From Anaerolineales bacterium (GTDB taxonomy: Bacteria > Chloroflexota > Anaerolineae > Anaerolineales > E44-bin32): a stretch of DNA of 9,974 nt. The translations under genes were made by a program, and so were the position numbers. Of the stretch, positions 1-6,545 are shown piece by piece. The stretch lies in the NCBI GenBank assembly GCA_030606845.1, contig JAUWFP010000060.1:1-9974 (forward strand). The letters are read 5' to 3'. How positions within the stretch are numbered: position 1 is the first letter of the stretch; each line of letters begins with the position of its first letter. Below the pieces are notes generated by a model. It did no database searches. It was not told where the DNA came from and saw only the letters and a list, made by a program, of their open reading frames with translations.

Positions 1-1222
1 AAAGGATCATCTGCGTTCGGAATATCTTCCCCACCGCGCGCAGGACCAGGATCACCGTAATCACCAGCAGCCCCAGGGAGAGCGCCAATTGCCAGAATGG
101 CACGGCGGTGACCGTCATGCGCATGACCATCGCCACCGGGCTGGTTAGCGGAAACAAACTGATGGTCGTGACTAAAACTCCATTCGGTGCCTCAACTGAG
201 AAAGGCATTACGCTGAGCATGTAGCCGATGATCAGCGGGATCATCACCAAGCCGCTGGCTTGAGATCCCGCTCTGACGTCCGGTACGAGCGCTCCGATCC
301 CGGCCATGAGGCTGGCGTACAGCGCGTAGCCGAGCAGGAAATAGATCAGCCAGATAACGATAAGCCACGCCGGAAGATGGAATTCTGGGGGCAGGCTCAA
401 CACCCCGCCGCCGATACGCAGGATTGCCCACAGCGCCCCAACCCATACTCCACTTTGCAATAAGCCGGCTATTCCCAGCCCGAGCATCTTCCAAGCGAGC
501 ATTTGCTGAGGCGTGATGGAAAGCATCAGGATCTCCATCGTCCGGTTCTGCTTCTCCCCACTGACACTGCTCAACAGCATCCCCGAGTTCATCGTCAGGA
601 ACAGGAAAAATATGACCACCATCATCATAGGCAGCATCTCAATGAGGGGGTTCGAACGACATGCTGGACCAGGGCGCGAACAATCATCCTCGCTGTAGCG
701 ATCCGGATCCGTCTCCTCACCCCGGCGCTCCACTGTAAGATCGACAGGGTTAAGCACCAGGCTGGCGAACTCCAGGTCTCCTCCAAGCATTTCTGCCATC
801 AAGGTCCAGCGCATCATCCATTCCTGACCACCCGGATCGAAAGGATTCGGGTCTATGCTGGTATAGATCACCGTCCCCTGTTCCAGATAATCCTCCGGGA
901 TAACGTAATAGGCACTGATTTCACCTTCTTCTAACGCCTGCGCAGCAGCGTCTTCACTGGTGAAAGCCACGAAGATATCCTGCGGTAGATCCTCAGGGAT
1001 GGTTGAAATAAGGCCCGCAAGGTCAACGTATCCCTCAACTTCAAGTTCCTGTGCCTCTTCAACCTCGAGCAGGACTCCCCCGACCGGATCACGCCGACCT
1101 ACCACGATCAATGCCATGATCAAGACCCCGATCAATGGGATTCCGAACCCGAAGAATACGTAGGAGCGACGGCTGAAAGTCTTGCTTAGTTCATAGCGCA
1201 TGACAAGGAGTATTTTTTTCAT
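1..1222 (-). CDS. NatB-type ABC transporter permease B (C-terminus cut by window edge)
   Basis: This is the membrane subunit of an ABC-2/NatB-type exporter in the cytoplasmic membrane; the substrate is unknown. The frame is open for 407 codons from ATG at 1222 to base 1. The N-terminus is MKKILLVMRYELSKTFSRRS, then TM1 at about residues 22-42, an extracytoplasmic domain at about 43-195, and a C-terminal membrane bundle of about five helices. The cytoplasmic turn after TM2 reads SGEKQNRTMEILMLSITP, the family hallmark. The paralogue next door ends soon after the matching point, so perhaps 15-25 residues are missing. The start overlaps the upstream stop (ATGA, 1219-1222) and has GGGAG seven bases upstream, so the genes are translationally coupled. 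An unusual Cys181-x6-Cys188 pair just before TM2 could form an extracytoplasmic disulfide; that is inference. Confidence 0.9.
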   Translation of the reverse strand, partial: MKKILLVMRYELSKTFSRRSYVFFGFGIPLIGVLIMALIVVGRRDPVGGVLLEVEEAQELEVEGYVDLAGLISTIPEDLPQDIFVAFTSEDAAAQALEEGEISAYYVIPEDYLEQGTVIYTSIDPNPFDPGGQEWMMRWTLMAEMLGGDLEFASLVLNPVDLTVERRGEETDPDRYSEDDCSRPGPACRSNPLIEMLPMMMVVIFFLFLTMNSGMLLSSVSGEKQNRTMEILMLSITPQQMLAWKMLGLGIAGLLQSGVWVGALWAILRIGGGVLSLPPEFHLPAWLIVIWLIYFLLGYALYASLMAGIGALVPDVRAGSQASGLVMIPLIIGYMLSVMPFSVEAPNGVLVTTISLFPLTSPVAMVMRMTVTAVPFWQLALSLGLLVITVILVLRAVGKIFRTQMIL

Positions 1223-2451
1223 GAACGCACTCCCGCCGTTTTGGCTGCTTCCACCCTCGTGAGTATCTCCCTAAATCTCAAGCGCTTTCCGTAGCGCAGA
1301 AGGCTCAGGCGGAAGACTCGGCCGGCAAGCCATATCGCGGCAATGGCAAATAGTGTCTGGATTCCAGCGCTCAGGATGATCTGCCATACGGGCACGACGA
1401 CGAACACCTCTCGAAGAGCAACGGTCATCATTGAAAAGAATGGCACCATGCTTAAGATCACCGCCAATACGCCGTTCGGCTCATTTCCGATCTTTACGAT
1501 CGCCAGGAGGGGGAGCATCGAGATCAGGACCGAAAGACCGCCGATCTGCTGCGCTTCTTGCCCAGTTGCCATGATACAGCCGAGAGCAAATAGGAGCGCC
1601 GAGATCATTACAAAATTCGGCAGACCAATAGCTGCCACCTTGAGCAGCGGTTCCCACTCCAGGTTCGCATCCTGAAACCAGGTTAAATCGAAGGTGTTGC
1701 TTCCGAGCCAGACCGCGGCGAGACCGAAGATGGCCCACGCCACGAGCTGCGTGAAGCTGATACCCAGGATCCCCAACACCTTGCCGGTGACCAATTGCCC
1801 GGGAGAGGTCGATGTCACAATCACTTCCAGCGTGCGGTTTTCCCTCTCCTTGACCATCCCCTCCAGGAGGAACCCCGCACTCATGAGCAGCATCATCATC
1901 AAAGCCATTCCCACAAAGAAAGGCACCACGGATTGGAAAGTTGGCCCTGAGGAGGGAAACGAACGCCGGCCGTCCGGTGTGCGCGTCAGAAACTCCGTCC
2001 CGTCGGCAATCCGCACCTGGATTTCAGGCTCAACATCGCTCAGCAAGTTGACCCGCAGCAAATCGTAGAATTGGCGGGTGGCTTTCGATGCCGGCTCCTC
2101 GACGTAGATCAGCCTGATTTCCCGCGTTTGCAGATATTCTGGCGACAGAATGTAGAAGGCTTGGATCTCCTCCGCCATGAGTGCTTTTTCGGCTTCATCT
2201 TCTGTTTTGAAAGCCAGAAACTGGACGGGCTCATCGTATACATCAGGGGGCAGTATATTTACCAACATGACCCCGGCGTGGTCAACGTACCCTATGGGTC
2301 GAGTGTCTTTCTCTAAATAGTTCATCAGCATAACTATGCCGATATTCAACCCAACCATCAGAGGGAGGCTAAGCAGCACCAGGATGAAGCTTTTTCTGAA
2401 TACGTTGCGTCTGAACTCCTCGCGAGCGATGCGCCACACATTTGACGTCAT
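1219..2451 (-). CDS. NatB-type ABC transporter permease A
   Basis: This is the second membrane subunit of the same exporter. Its 410 residues are full length for the family. TM1 is at about residues 21-45, an extracytoplasmic domain at about 46-175, TM2 at about 176-197, then the cytoplasmic motif VKERENRTLEVIVTSTSPGQ and four or so further helices, with a basic C-terminal tail. It is a paralogue of the following gene: 'EDEAEKALMAEEIQAFYIL' here matches 'EDAAAQALEEGEISAYYVI' there, and the E-NRT-E turn is shared. I prefer ATG at 2451, with GGAG seven bases upstream, giving a 1-nt overlap with the ATPase stop (TGATG). GTG at 2454 would add one residue. The substrate cannot be told: NatAB exports sodium in Bacillus, but many relatives have other or unknown cargo. 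Confidence 0.92.
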   Translation of the reverse strand: MTSNVWRIAREEFRRNVFRKSFILVLLSLPLMVGLNIGIVMLMNYLEKDTRPIGYVDHAGVMLVNILPPDVYDEPVQFLAFKTEDEAEKALMAEEIQAFYILSPEYLQTREIRLIYVEEPASKATRQFYDLLRVNLLSDVEPEIQVRIADGTEFLTRTPDGRRSFPSSGPTFQSVVPFFVGMALMMMLLMSAGFLLEGMVKERENRTLEVIVTSTSPGQLVTGKVLGILGISFTQLVAWAIFGLAAVWLGSNTFDLTWFQDANLEWEPLLKVAAIGLPNFVMISALLFALGCIMATGQEAQQIGGLSVLISMLPLLAIVKIGNEPNGVLAVILSMVPFFSMMTVALREVFVVVPVWQIILSAGIQTLFAIAAIWLAGRVFRLSLLRYGKRLRFREILTRVEAAKTAGVRS

Positions 2452-3347
2452 CACTCCACTCCTTCCTGAACAACCTTAATGAAGATTTCGTCCAGCGTAG
2501 GAACGGCAATTTCAAATTTACTCAAGCTCACACCCTGGGCGAGCAGTTCTTGTAGAACCAATTGTGGATCGGTCTTCTCCTCCAAGAGGAGTTTAACCTC
2601 ATGGTTGCTACGGTCGGCCTGTAGAACACCTGCGAGGTCAGGCAAATCGCCGCCTGCCTGTACAACGATCGCATGCCCCGAGAACCGTTCACGGATCGCG
2701 GTCAGGGTTCCATACAGCACATCGACGCCTTCATCAATGAGAACGATGCGGTCGCAAAGCTCCTCGACCTGATGCATTTGATGGGTGGACATCAGGATCG
2801 TCGTCCCTTCATCGCGCAATTCTCGTATCACATCCTTGACTAATCGAGTGTTGATAGGATCCAGGGCGGCGAAGGGCTCATCAATGATCACCAACTCGGG
2901 CTTATGCAGGATGGTAAGGATGATCTGTGCCTTCTGCTGCATGCCTTTGCTGAGCTCGCCCACTTTCTTCTGCGTATGGTCAGCCAGATCGAAGCGTTCC
3001 AGGTAGGTTTCCAACCCGCGATGCGCTTCGGCGGGCGAGAGCCCCTTAAGCGTGGCGAGATAAACCAGACAGCGCATAAGTGGGATATCCTGGTATAAGC
3101 CTCGCTCCTCCGGCATATAGCCAATGCGCTGTTTCTTCTCCTCGGTCATTGGACCACCGAGCACGGCAACGTCCCCCGCGTCGGCTTTGAACAGGTCGAG
3201 CAAAACTCGAATCGTAGTAGTCTTGCCCGCACCGTTCGGCCCCAGCAAGCCAAAAATCTCTCCTTTTCCCACTGAGAAGGTGACATCCCTCACTGCTTTA
3301 ACCTCGCCGAAGGCTTTAGCCAGGTTATTGACCTCAAGTGTGTTCAC
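2451..3347 (-). CDS. ABC transporter ATPase, NatA-like with C-terminal DUF4162-type domain
   Basis: This cytoplasmic ATPase should drive the two downstream permeases. Counted from the preferred GTG start (298 residues), Walker A is GPNGAGKTT at about 36-44, the Q-loop region is YMPEERGLY with Glu in place of the usual Gln, the signature is LSKGM, Walker B is LVIIDEP with the catalytic Glu, and the H-loop is STHQ. A C-terminal accessory region of about 80 residues ends in PTLDEIFIKVV. The Glu Q-loop and this tail fit the COG4152-like branch. The open frame reaches ATG 3380 (and ATG 3365), but GTG 3347 has AGGA nine bases upstream and gives the usual N-terminus MNTLEVNNLAKAFGE. If ATG 3380 is used, 11 atypical residues are added. 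It is the first gene of a tightly overlapping three-gene operon. Confidence 0.94.
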   Translation of the reverse strand: MNTLEVNNLAKAFGEVKAVRDVTFSVGKGEIFGLLGPNGAGKTTTIRVLLDLFKADAGDVAVLGGPMTEEKKQRIGYMPEERGLYQDIPLMRCLVYLATLKGLSPAEAHRGLETYLERFDLADHTQKKVGELSKGMQQKAQIILTILHKPELVIIDEPFAALDPINTRLVKDVIRELRDEGTTILMSTHQMHQVEELCDRIVLIDEGVDVLYGTLTAIRERFSGHAIVVQAGGDLPDLAGVLQADRSNHEVKLLLEEKTDPQLVLQELLAQGVSLSKFEIAVPTLDEIFIKVVQEGVE

Positions 3348-3378
3348 TTTTTCTTTTCCTTTCATGGTGCAAAATGCC

Positions 3379-3401
3379 AATATGAGAATATTAGTGAGAA
3401 T
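3379..3401. promoter_or_regulatory. Small repeat cluster upstream of the ATPase start (possible operator)
   Basis: AATAT-gaga-ATATT (3379-3392) is a perfect 5-bp inverted repeat. The heptamer TGAGAAT occurs twice at a 12-bp step (3383-3389 and 3395-3401), roughly one helical turn apart. The cluster lies in the 5' leader of the exporter operon, where a regulator might bind. No local regulator gene is seen, and arms this short can occur by chance in AT-rich DNA. Confidence 0.2.
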
Positions 3402-3442
3402 CTATGCTGGATACTAATGATCCTATTCCTTCGTTCAGGGGA

Positions 3443-3469
3443 ATTATTACATTTTGCCACGCCTGCCAA
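3443..3469 (-). promoter_or_regulatory. Candidate sigma-70 promoter for the NatAB-like operon
   Basis: On the minus strand, TTGGCA (3469-3464, 5/6 to the -35 consensus) is followed after 15 bp by AATAAT (3448-3443, 5/6 to the -10). The spacer is two bases shorter than ideal, so strength is uncertain. The leader to GTG 3347 would be about 90 nt. It was chosen by eye in the only upstream region available. Confidence 0.3.
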
Positions 3470-3812
3470 AGCCGAAAACGAAAAATCTTATCTCCGGTAA
3501 ATACTTGGTCCCCTCTCACCCTCTATCACGACTTATATTAGCTCAGGGTCACGGCAGGTTCATGAAGATTACCTGACAGCAACCCGATGATGAAAACGAA
3601 ACATTGTGAATCATTCGTACTTAAAACCGAAAATGCTAACCAAATTAATCGGAATTTGTGAGGGTAGGACAGGTTCTATATTGTTGCTACTTTAGCGTGG
3701 ATGTATGCGATTCGTCATCCCCCAAATAAGGGGATTCGATAGGTGATTTTCCGGTCTTCGTGTCAAGGCTTGTTCGGAATAACATTTGGTGTAGAAGCGC
3801 CCTTCCCGTGCT

Positions 3813-3896
3813 TGTCATAGCGAGGAGCCCGCAAGGGCGACGTGGCAATCTCAGCGGATGAAAGAGCGAGATTGCTTCGCTTCGCTCGCAATGACA
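3813..3896. repeat. Palindromic dispersed repeat, 84 bp, TGTCAT...ATGACA ends
   Basis: The outer arms TGTCATAGCGAG (3813-3824) and CTCGCAATGACA (3885-3896) are complementary at 11 of 12 positions. The inner arms GCAATCTC (3845-3852) and GAGATTGC (3868-3875) pair perfectly around a 15-nt loop. A further small hairpin GCCC-gcaa-GGGC lies in the left arm. The architecture is that of a REP/MITE-like element. No target duplication is visible at the ends. It follows the lipoprotein operon on the minus strand, so its RNA hairpin might also protect or end that transcript. Confidence 0.75.
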
Positions 3897-3967
3897 TTAA
3901 GGAGCGTAATACATCGCATGGGGATGGTGACTGTTTCGTAGAAGGAGGCCTCATAAGCAACATCGTA

Positions 3968-3995
3968 GGGATTTCTCGCTTCGCTCGAAATGACA
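3968..3995. repeat. Solo half-copy of the related GGGATTTCTC...AAATGACA repeat
   Basis: This 28-bp unit (GGGATTTCTC at the left, CGAAATGACA at the right) contains a small hairpin ATTTC/GAAAT around a CGCTTCG core. It equals one arm of the large palindrome at 8346-8534, where the same ends recur with a longer centre. No opposite arm is seen nearby, so it is a half-element. It lies about 48 bp past the lipoprotein stop in the minus-strand direction and could act as a transcript-end hairpin. Confidence 0.6.
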
Positions 3996-4042
3996 ACTTT
4001 TAGGACCAGAAAGACTGCGAAGCGATCCCTCAGCAATCGAAA

Positions 4043-5080
4043 CTACCAGTCGTAATACTCCAGCGTCGGGGCGTGATCGGAAAGAGGGATTAGAGGCTGC
4101 ACATCCCCACTCAAAACGTTAAAAAGAAGCAATAGGTGGTCAGCACCGGTGATACGGTCACCATCGGTAATGAATTCAAAATAAAGGTAGAGGATACCGG
4201 AACCATCGTCCGCGAAGACGGGAAGGCCCGCAGCTCCAGCCCCATCTGTTATGGCCTCGACCTTCCCAGATAAATCCACCGTGTAAACATTCCAGGGCAT
4301 GAGCTCCCGCCAGTGTTCGAGGAGGATGTCCACGTTGGCAATGTCGGTCCATCGCCGCTCACCCTCGAACCTGCTGAAGGCGATCGTTTTACTATCCGGG
4401 CTCCAACTAGGATCGTGGTCCGACTGCCAGCTCGATGTGGTGGTGAGCCTTTGAACCTGCGACCCATCTGCATTCATCACGAAAATCTCCTCTCGTGCGT
4501 GTTCCTGCGTCAGTCGTGTGGATTTAAAGGCGATCTTCGTTCCGTCGGGTGACCACTCGGGATCGTTATCCTCCCAGGGAGAATCAGTCAGGCGCGTGAA
4601 GCCCGTGCCGTCAAGCGATACGACGACGATATCGGCGGCACCCGCAGGGTTTCCATCAGCGTCACTGAAAGACCCATAGACGAGCCTGCTGCCATCCGGA
4701 GACCAATCGGGATGGCCATCCAAGACGTGGTTATCGGTGATCTGAATCTCTTCACCAGTTACCAGATCAAGCACGACAATTTCCCATGAAAGCATGTCCA
4801 ATGGATCTCCTGCATGGAAGGCGACCTTTGTGCTATCCGGGGAAAGCGCGGGGTTGTTTTCATGACGGTCATTGTAGGTCAAGCGTGTGATCGAGCTATC
4901 TTTCTCCAGTAGGTATAACTCACCTTCGGGCGTATCAGATTTCGACATAAACACGAGGACAGGATTTGGCTGCAGGTGCCATAAAGGTATTGCCTCTTCA
5001 GGTTGAACATCAATGGGTTCGCTGCACCCACTGATCATTGCGAATACTAATATCAGAGCCATCCGCCGAAAAACGATCAT
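4043..5080 (-). CDS. TolB-like beta-propeller lipoprotein
   Basis: This predicted exported lipoprotein carries WD40-like/PD40 propeller repeats. The start is ATG 5080, with a perfect GGAGG five bases upstream; the frame extends to TTG 5095, but that would bury the ribosome binding site. The signal peptide is short (MIVFRRMALILVFAMISGC), with lipobox ISGC and lipidated Cys at 19. At least four repeats carry the (W/L)SPD(G/S)xx(I/L/V)(A/V)(F/Y) motif: LSPDSTKVAF, WSPDGSRLVY, WSPDGTKIAF and WSPDSKTIAF. A fifth, degenerate one reads FADDGSGILY. The length of 345 residues suits a five- or six-bladed propeller. Such propellers usually bind proteins or ligands outside the membrane; no peptidase or enzyme domain follows. 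It lies 31 bp after the upstream lipoprotein gene, probably in one transcript. Confidence 0.88.
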   Translation of the reverse strand: MIVFRRMALILVFAMISGCSEPIDVQPEEAIPLWHLQPNPVLVFMSKSDTPEGELYLLEKDSSITRLTYNDRHENNPALSPDSTKVAFHAGDPLDMLSWEIVVLDLVTGEEIQITDNHVLDGHPDWSPDGSRLVYGSFSDADGNPAGAADIVVVSLDGTGFTRLTDSPWEDNDPEWSPDGTKIAFKSTRLTQEHAREEIFVMNADGSQVQRLTTTSSWQSDHDPSWSPDSKTIAFSRFEGERRWTDIANVDILLEHWRELMPWNVYTVDLSGKVEAITDGAGAAGLPVFADDGSGILYLYFEFITDGDRITGADHLLLLFNVLSGDVQPLIPLSDHAPTLEYYDW

Positions 5081-5111
5081 GCCGTCCTCCAACAACTTGA
5101 GATGCCTACTT

Positions 5112-5732
5112 TTAACGCTGGACCCAATCTTCCGCTCCTGTTGCGAGAATCAGAATCCAGAAACGATTTCCCGCGTCCTGGAGGGTTGCGCCAGCTTCCC
5201 AGAACTTCAATACTGCGGGTATCTTGTACAACTGCTTGCCCGTCCTGCAGAACTCTCCAACATTATCTAACGCCTCAATCCAGGCATCTCCACTTTGAAG
5301 AACCAGATCATGAACCACGCTTGCATCCTGTGGAGGTTGAATCGCGCGCACTTCATTGATAATCTTCTGCATAGACACATTATCTGCTGCCAGTCTCCCA
5401 TCGCATAATACGGCGTCGTTCCCATCCTCAGAAGCCTTGAGGATCTCGCCGTCCCTCTCCAATATTGCGCCAGCATCAACGAACAGAGGCTGCATTGAAT
5501 TGGCATATAGGACGATGGCTGCTAGATCACCATCCTTCGGCGGGGCTTGCGGCACGAATTCCAGCGGCGGAGGTGTAGGAAATGCTGTTACAGTGGGCTG
5601 CGGAGCAGATTGTAGTTGGGTCTCCTCTATTCCACCTTCTTCGGATTGTGGTGAGCGAACACTCCCGCCGCAAGATAAAGAGCCGAGCATGAGAGCGCCG
5701 AGGCAAATGGCGAAAACGAATGCTTTTCTCAT
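5112..5732 (-). CDS. Exported lipoprotein of unknown function
   Basis: I do not recognise a family. The preferred ATG at 5732 gives MRKAFVFAICLGALMLGSLSCGGS; GTG 5741 would add three residues, and the ribosome binding site is weak for either. A hydrophobic stretch ends in SLSC with Cys at 21, an acceptable though not classic lipobox. After the Cys comes a low-complexity Ser/Glu/Gln/Pro linker (about 22-65, including PTPPP), then about 140 residues that look mostly helical, with two further Cys (in AVLCDGR and GEFCRTG). The helical part recalls small surface helical-bundle proteins, but that is only an impression. It is the first gene of a probable two-gene operon with the propeller lipoprotein, and the two could form a surface complex. 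Confidence 0.8.
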   Translation of the reverse strand: MRKAFVFAICLGALMLGSLSCGGSVRSPQSEEGGIEETQLQSAPQPTVTAFPTPPPLEFVPQAPPKDGDLAAIVLYANSMQPLFVDAGAILERDGEILKASEDGNDAVLCDGRLAADNVSMQKIINEVRAIQPPQDASVVHDLVLQSGDAWIEALDNVGEFCRTGKQLYKIPAVLKFWEAGATLQDAGNRFWILILATGAEDWVQR

Positions 5733-5951
5733 AGCTAACACTCTATCCAGCCCATAGAATCATTAATCCGCAGACCCATAAACTTCATCCATCGTACAAC
5801 ACCACGCGTGTTCTTCGTGGGGTTCGATTCTCCTACTAAGAAATACAACGTGGCTTAGGCAAAGGTTGCATAGGAAATTGTGATTTCATGATCCCTCAGC
5901 CCATCTTCGCGCTCGGTATGAAGTAAACAAAATGCAGAATGATGCAAAAAA

Positions 5952-5980
5952 ATGCGACTTGGCATGAACGAAGCCGTCAA
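5952..5980 (-). promoter_or_regulatory. Candidate promoter for the lipoprotein operon
   Basis: On the minus strand, TTGACG (5980-5975, 5/6 to the -35 consensus) is followed after 17 bp by TCGCAT (5957-5952, only 3/6 to the -10). It would leave a leader of more than 200 nt before the lipoprotein start. A good -35 with a poor -10 makes this tentative; a closer, less obvious promoter may exist. Confidence 0.22.
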
Positions 5981-6019
5981 CACTAGCTCGATTTTTTTAC
6001 ACAAATATGAATTTGGCAA

Positions 6020-6033
6020 AATATCTGGATATT
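6020..6033. promoter_or_regulatory. Palindrome AATATC-tg-GATATT upstream of the ACT operon (possible operator)
   Basis: This perfect 6-bp inverted repeat lies about 80 bp before the ACT-protein start. Its right arm touches a weak promoter-like pair, TTGGTG (6032-6037) and AACAAT (6055-6060) with a 17-bp spacer. The placement suits a repressor or activator site for the lipid operon. It is AT-rich and single, so chance is not excluded, and no regulator is assigned. Confidence 0.3.
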
Positions 6034-6115
6034 GGTGATCGGGCATAATTGTGCAACAATGGATTCACAGTTTCGTAATGGATCACCCGGTGTATTAGAA
6101 CTCTAGGAGGAGACC

Positions 6116-6484
6116 ATGGCGAAAAACATAACCATCCATTTAGATGACCATCCAGGTGCATTAGCGGAGATGGGTGAGGCGCTGGGAAAGTCCGTTGTGA
6201 ACATCGATGGCATCTGCGGAGTCTCCTGCGAAGGGGTGGGAGTCCTCCATATCCTGGTTGAAGACGCCGCTGCCGCACGCAGCGCCGTAGAGCATGCAGG
6301 TTTTGAAGTTCAGGCTGAGCGCGACGTCCTCGTTGTGAACATCGTCGACCGGCCAGGAGAGCTGGGCAATATCGCCCGAAAGCTAGCCAACGCCGGGATA
6401 AACCTTGACCTACTTTATCTGACCGCTAATTTGGATCTCGTCATCGGCGTCGACGATCTGGAGAAAGCACAATCAGCGCTGTAG
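6116..6484 (+). CDS. Tandem ACT-domain protein
   Basis: This small cytoplasmic protein of 122 residues is built almost wholly of two ACT-like folds. The first, residues about 4-66, has NITIHLDDHPGALAEMGEALG. The second, about 71-122, has VLVVNIVDRPGELGNIARKLANAGINL. Both show the ACT ligand-loop pattern D-x-P-G-x-L between strand 1 and helix 1. Stand-alone double-ACT proteins (COG4747-like) bind amino acids or other small ligands, and most lack a known partner. AGGAGGAG lies just upstream of the ATG, an excellent ribosome binding site. The next gene begins within 1-62 bases, so the protein is probably cotranscribed with a lipid kinase and an acyltransferase. A regulatory role over them is possible but unproven. 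Confidence 0.9.
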   Translation: MAKNITIHLDDHPGALAEMGEALGKSVVNIDGICGVSCEGVGVLHILVEDAAAARSAVEHAGFEVQAERDVLVVNIVDRPGELGNIARKLANAGINLDLLYLTANLDLVIGVDDLEKAQSAL

Positions 6485-6545
6485 GATGCCCAAGAACCAG
6501 GGTGATGAGTATGGTTACCGACCCTTTAACAAGTTGAGAGTGCAA

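Larger units (their letters stand above)
3381..4042. other. Gene-free region between the exporter and lipoprotein operons
   Basis: This 662-bp stretch has no credible gene. The right third (about 3760-4000) is made of palindromic dispersed repeats. The left part is AT-richer and carries the putative exporter promoter. Small inverted repeats also occur: CAGGT/ACCTG (3555-3559 with 3571-3575, around a TTCATGAA palindrome) and ATCCCC/GGGGAT (3717-3722 with 3730-3735). Minus-strand reading frames through 3763-4036 translate to the 'RAKRSNL/SEAKQS' pattern that this repeat type yields in many genomes, so they are not taken as genes. Confidence 0.7.
5742..6115. other. Divergent intergenic region between the lipoprotein and ACT/lipid operons
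   Basis: This 374-bp stretch has no credible gene. It should hold promoters for both directions. Small features include a CCACG/CGTGG hairpin (5802-5806 with 5816-5820), an A-rich run near 5945-5952, a T-run at 5992-5998, and a palindrome at 6020-6033. It is visibly AT-richer than the flanking genes from about 5920 to 6070, as expected of a promoter region. Confidence 0.65.

Noticed and set aside
192..1163. Several open frames on both strands in this interval
   Set aside because: They are shadows of permease B, whose frame is open from 1222 to the window edge with family motifs and membrane segments.
3717..3735. ATCCCC/GGGGAT hairpin as a rho-independent terminator
   Set aside because: The stem is only 6 bp, there is no U-tract on either strand, and no gene ends nearby.
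3763..4036. Minus-strand reading frames with 'RAKRSNL' and 'SEAKQS' translations
   Set aside because: They lie wholly in palindromic repeats, lack ribosome binding sites and overlap each other in different frames. This translation pattern is a known artefact of such repeats.
5817..5836. GGGGTTCGATTCTCC resembles a tRNA T-arm
   Set aside because: The stem pairs over only about four bases, no matching acceptor, D-arm or anticodon arm is found upstream, and there is no CCA end. At most it is a chance match or a remnant.
5855..6278. Two minus-strand open frames before and inside the ACT gene
   Set aside because: One is antisense to the well-supported ACT gene, and the other lies in AT-rich promoter DNA. 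Neither has a ribosome binding site or a recognisable product.
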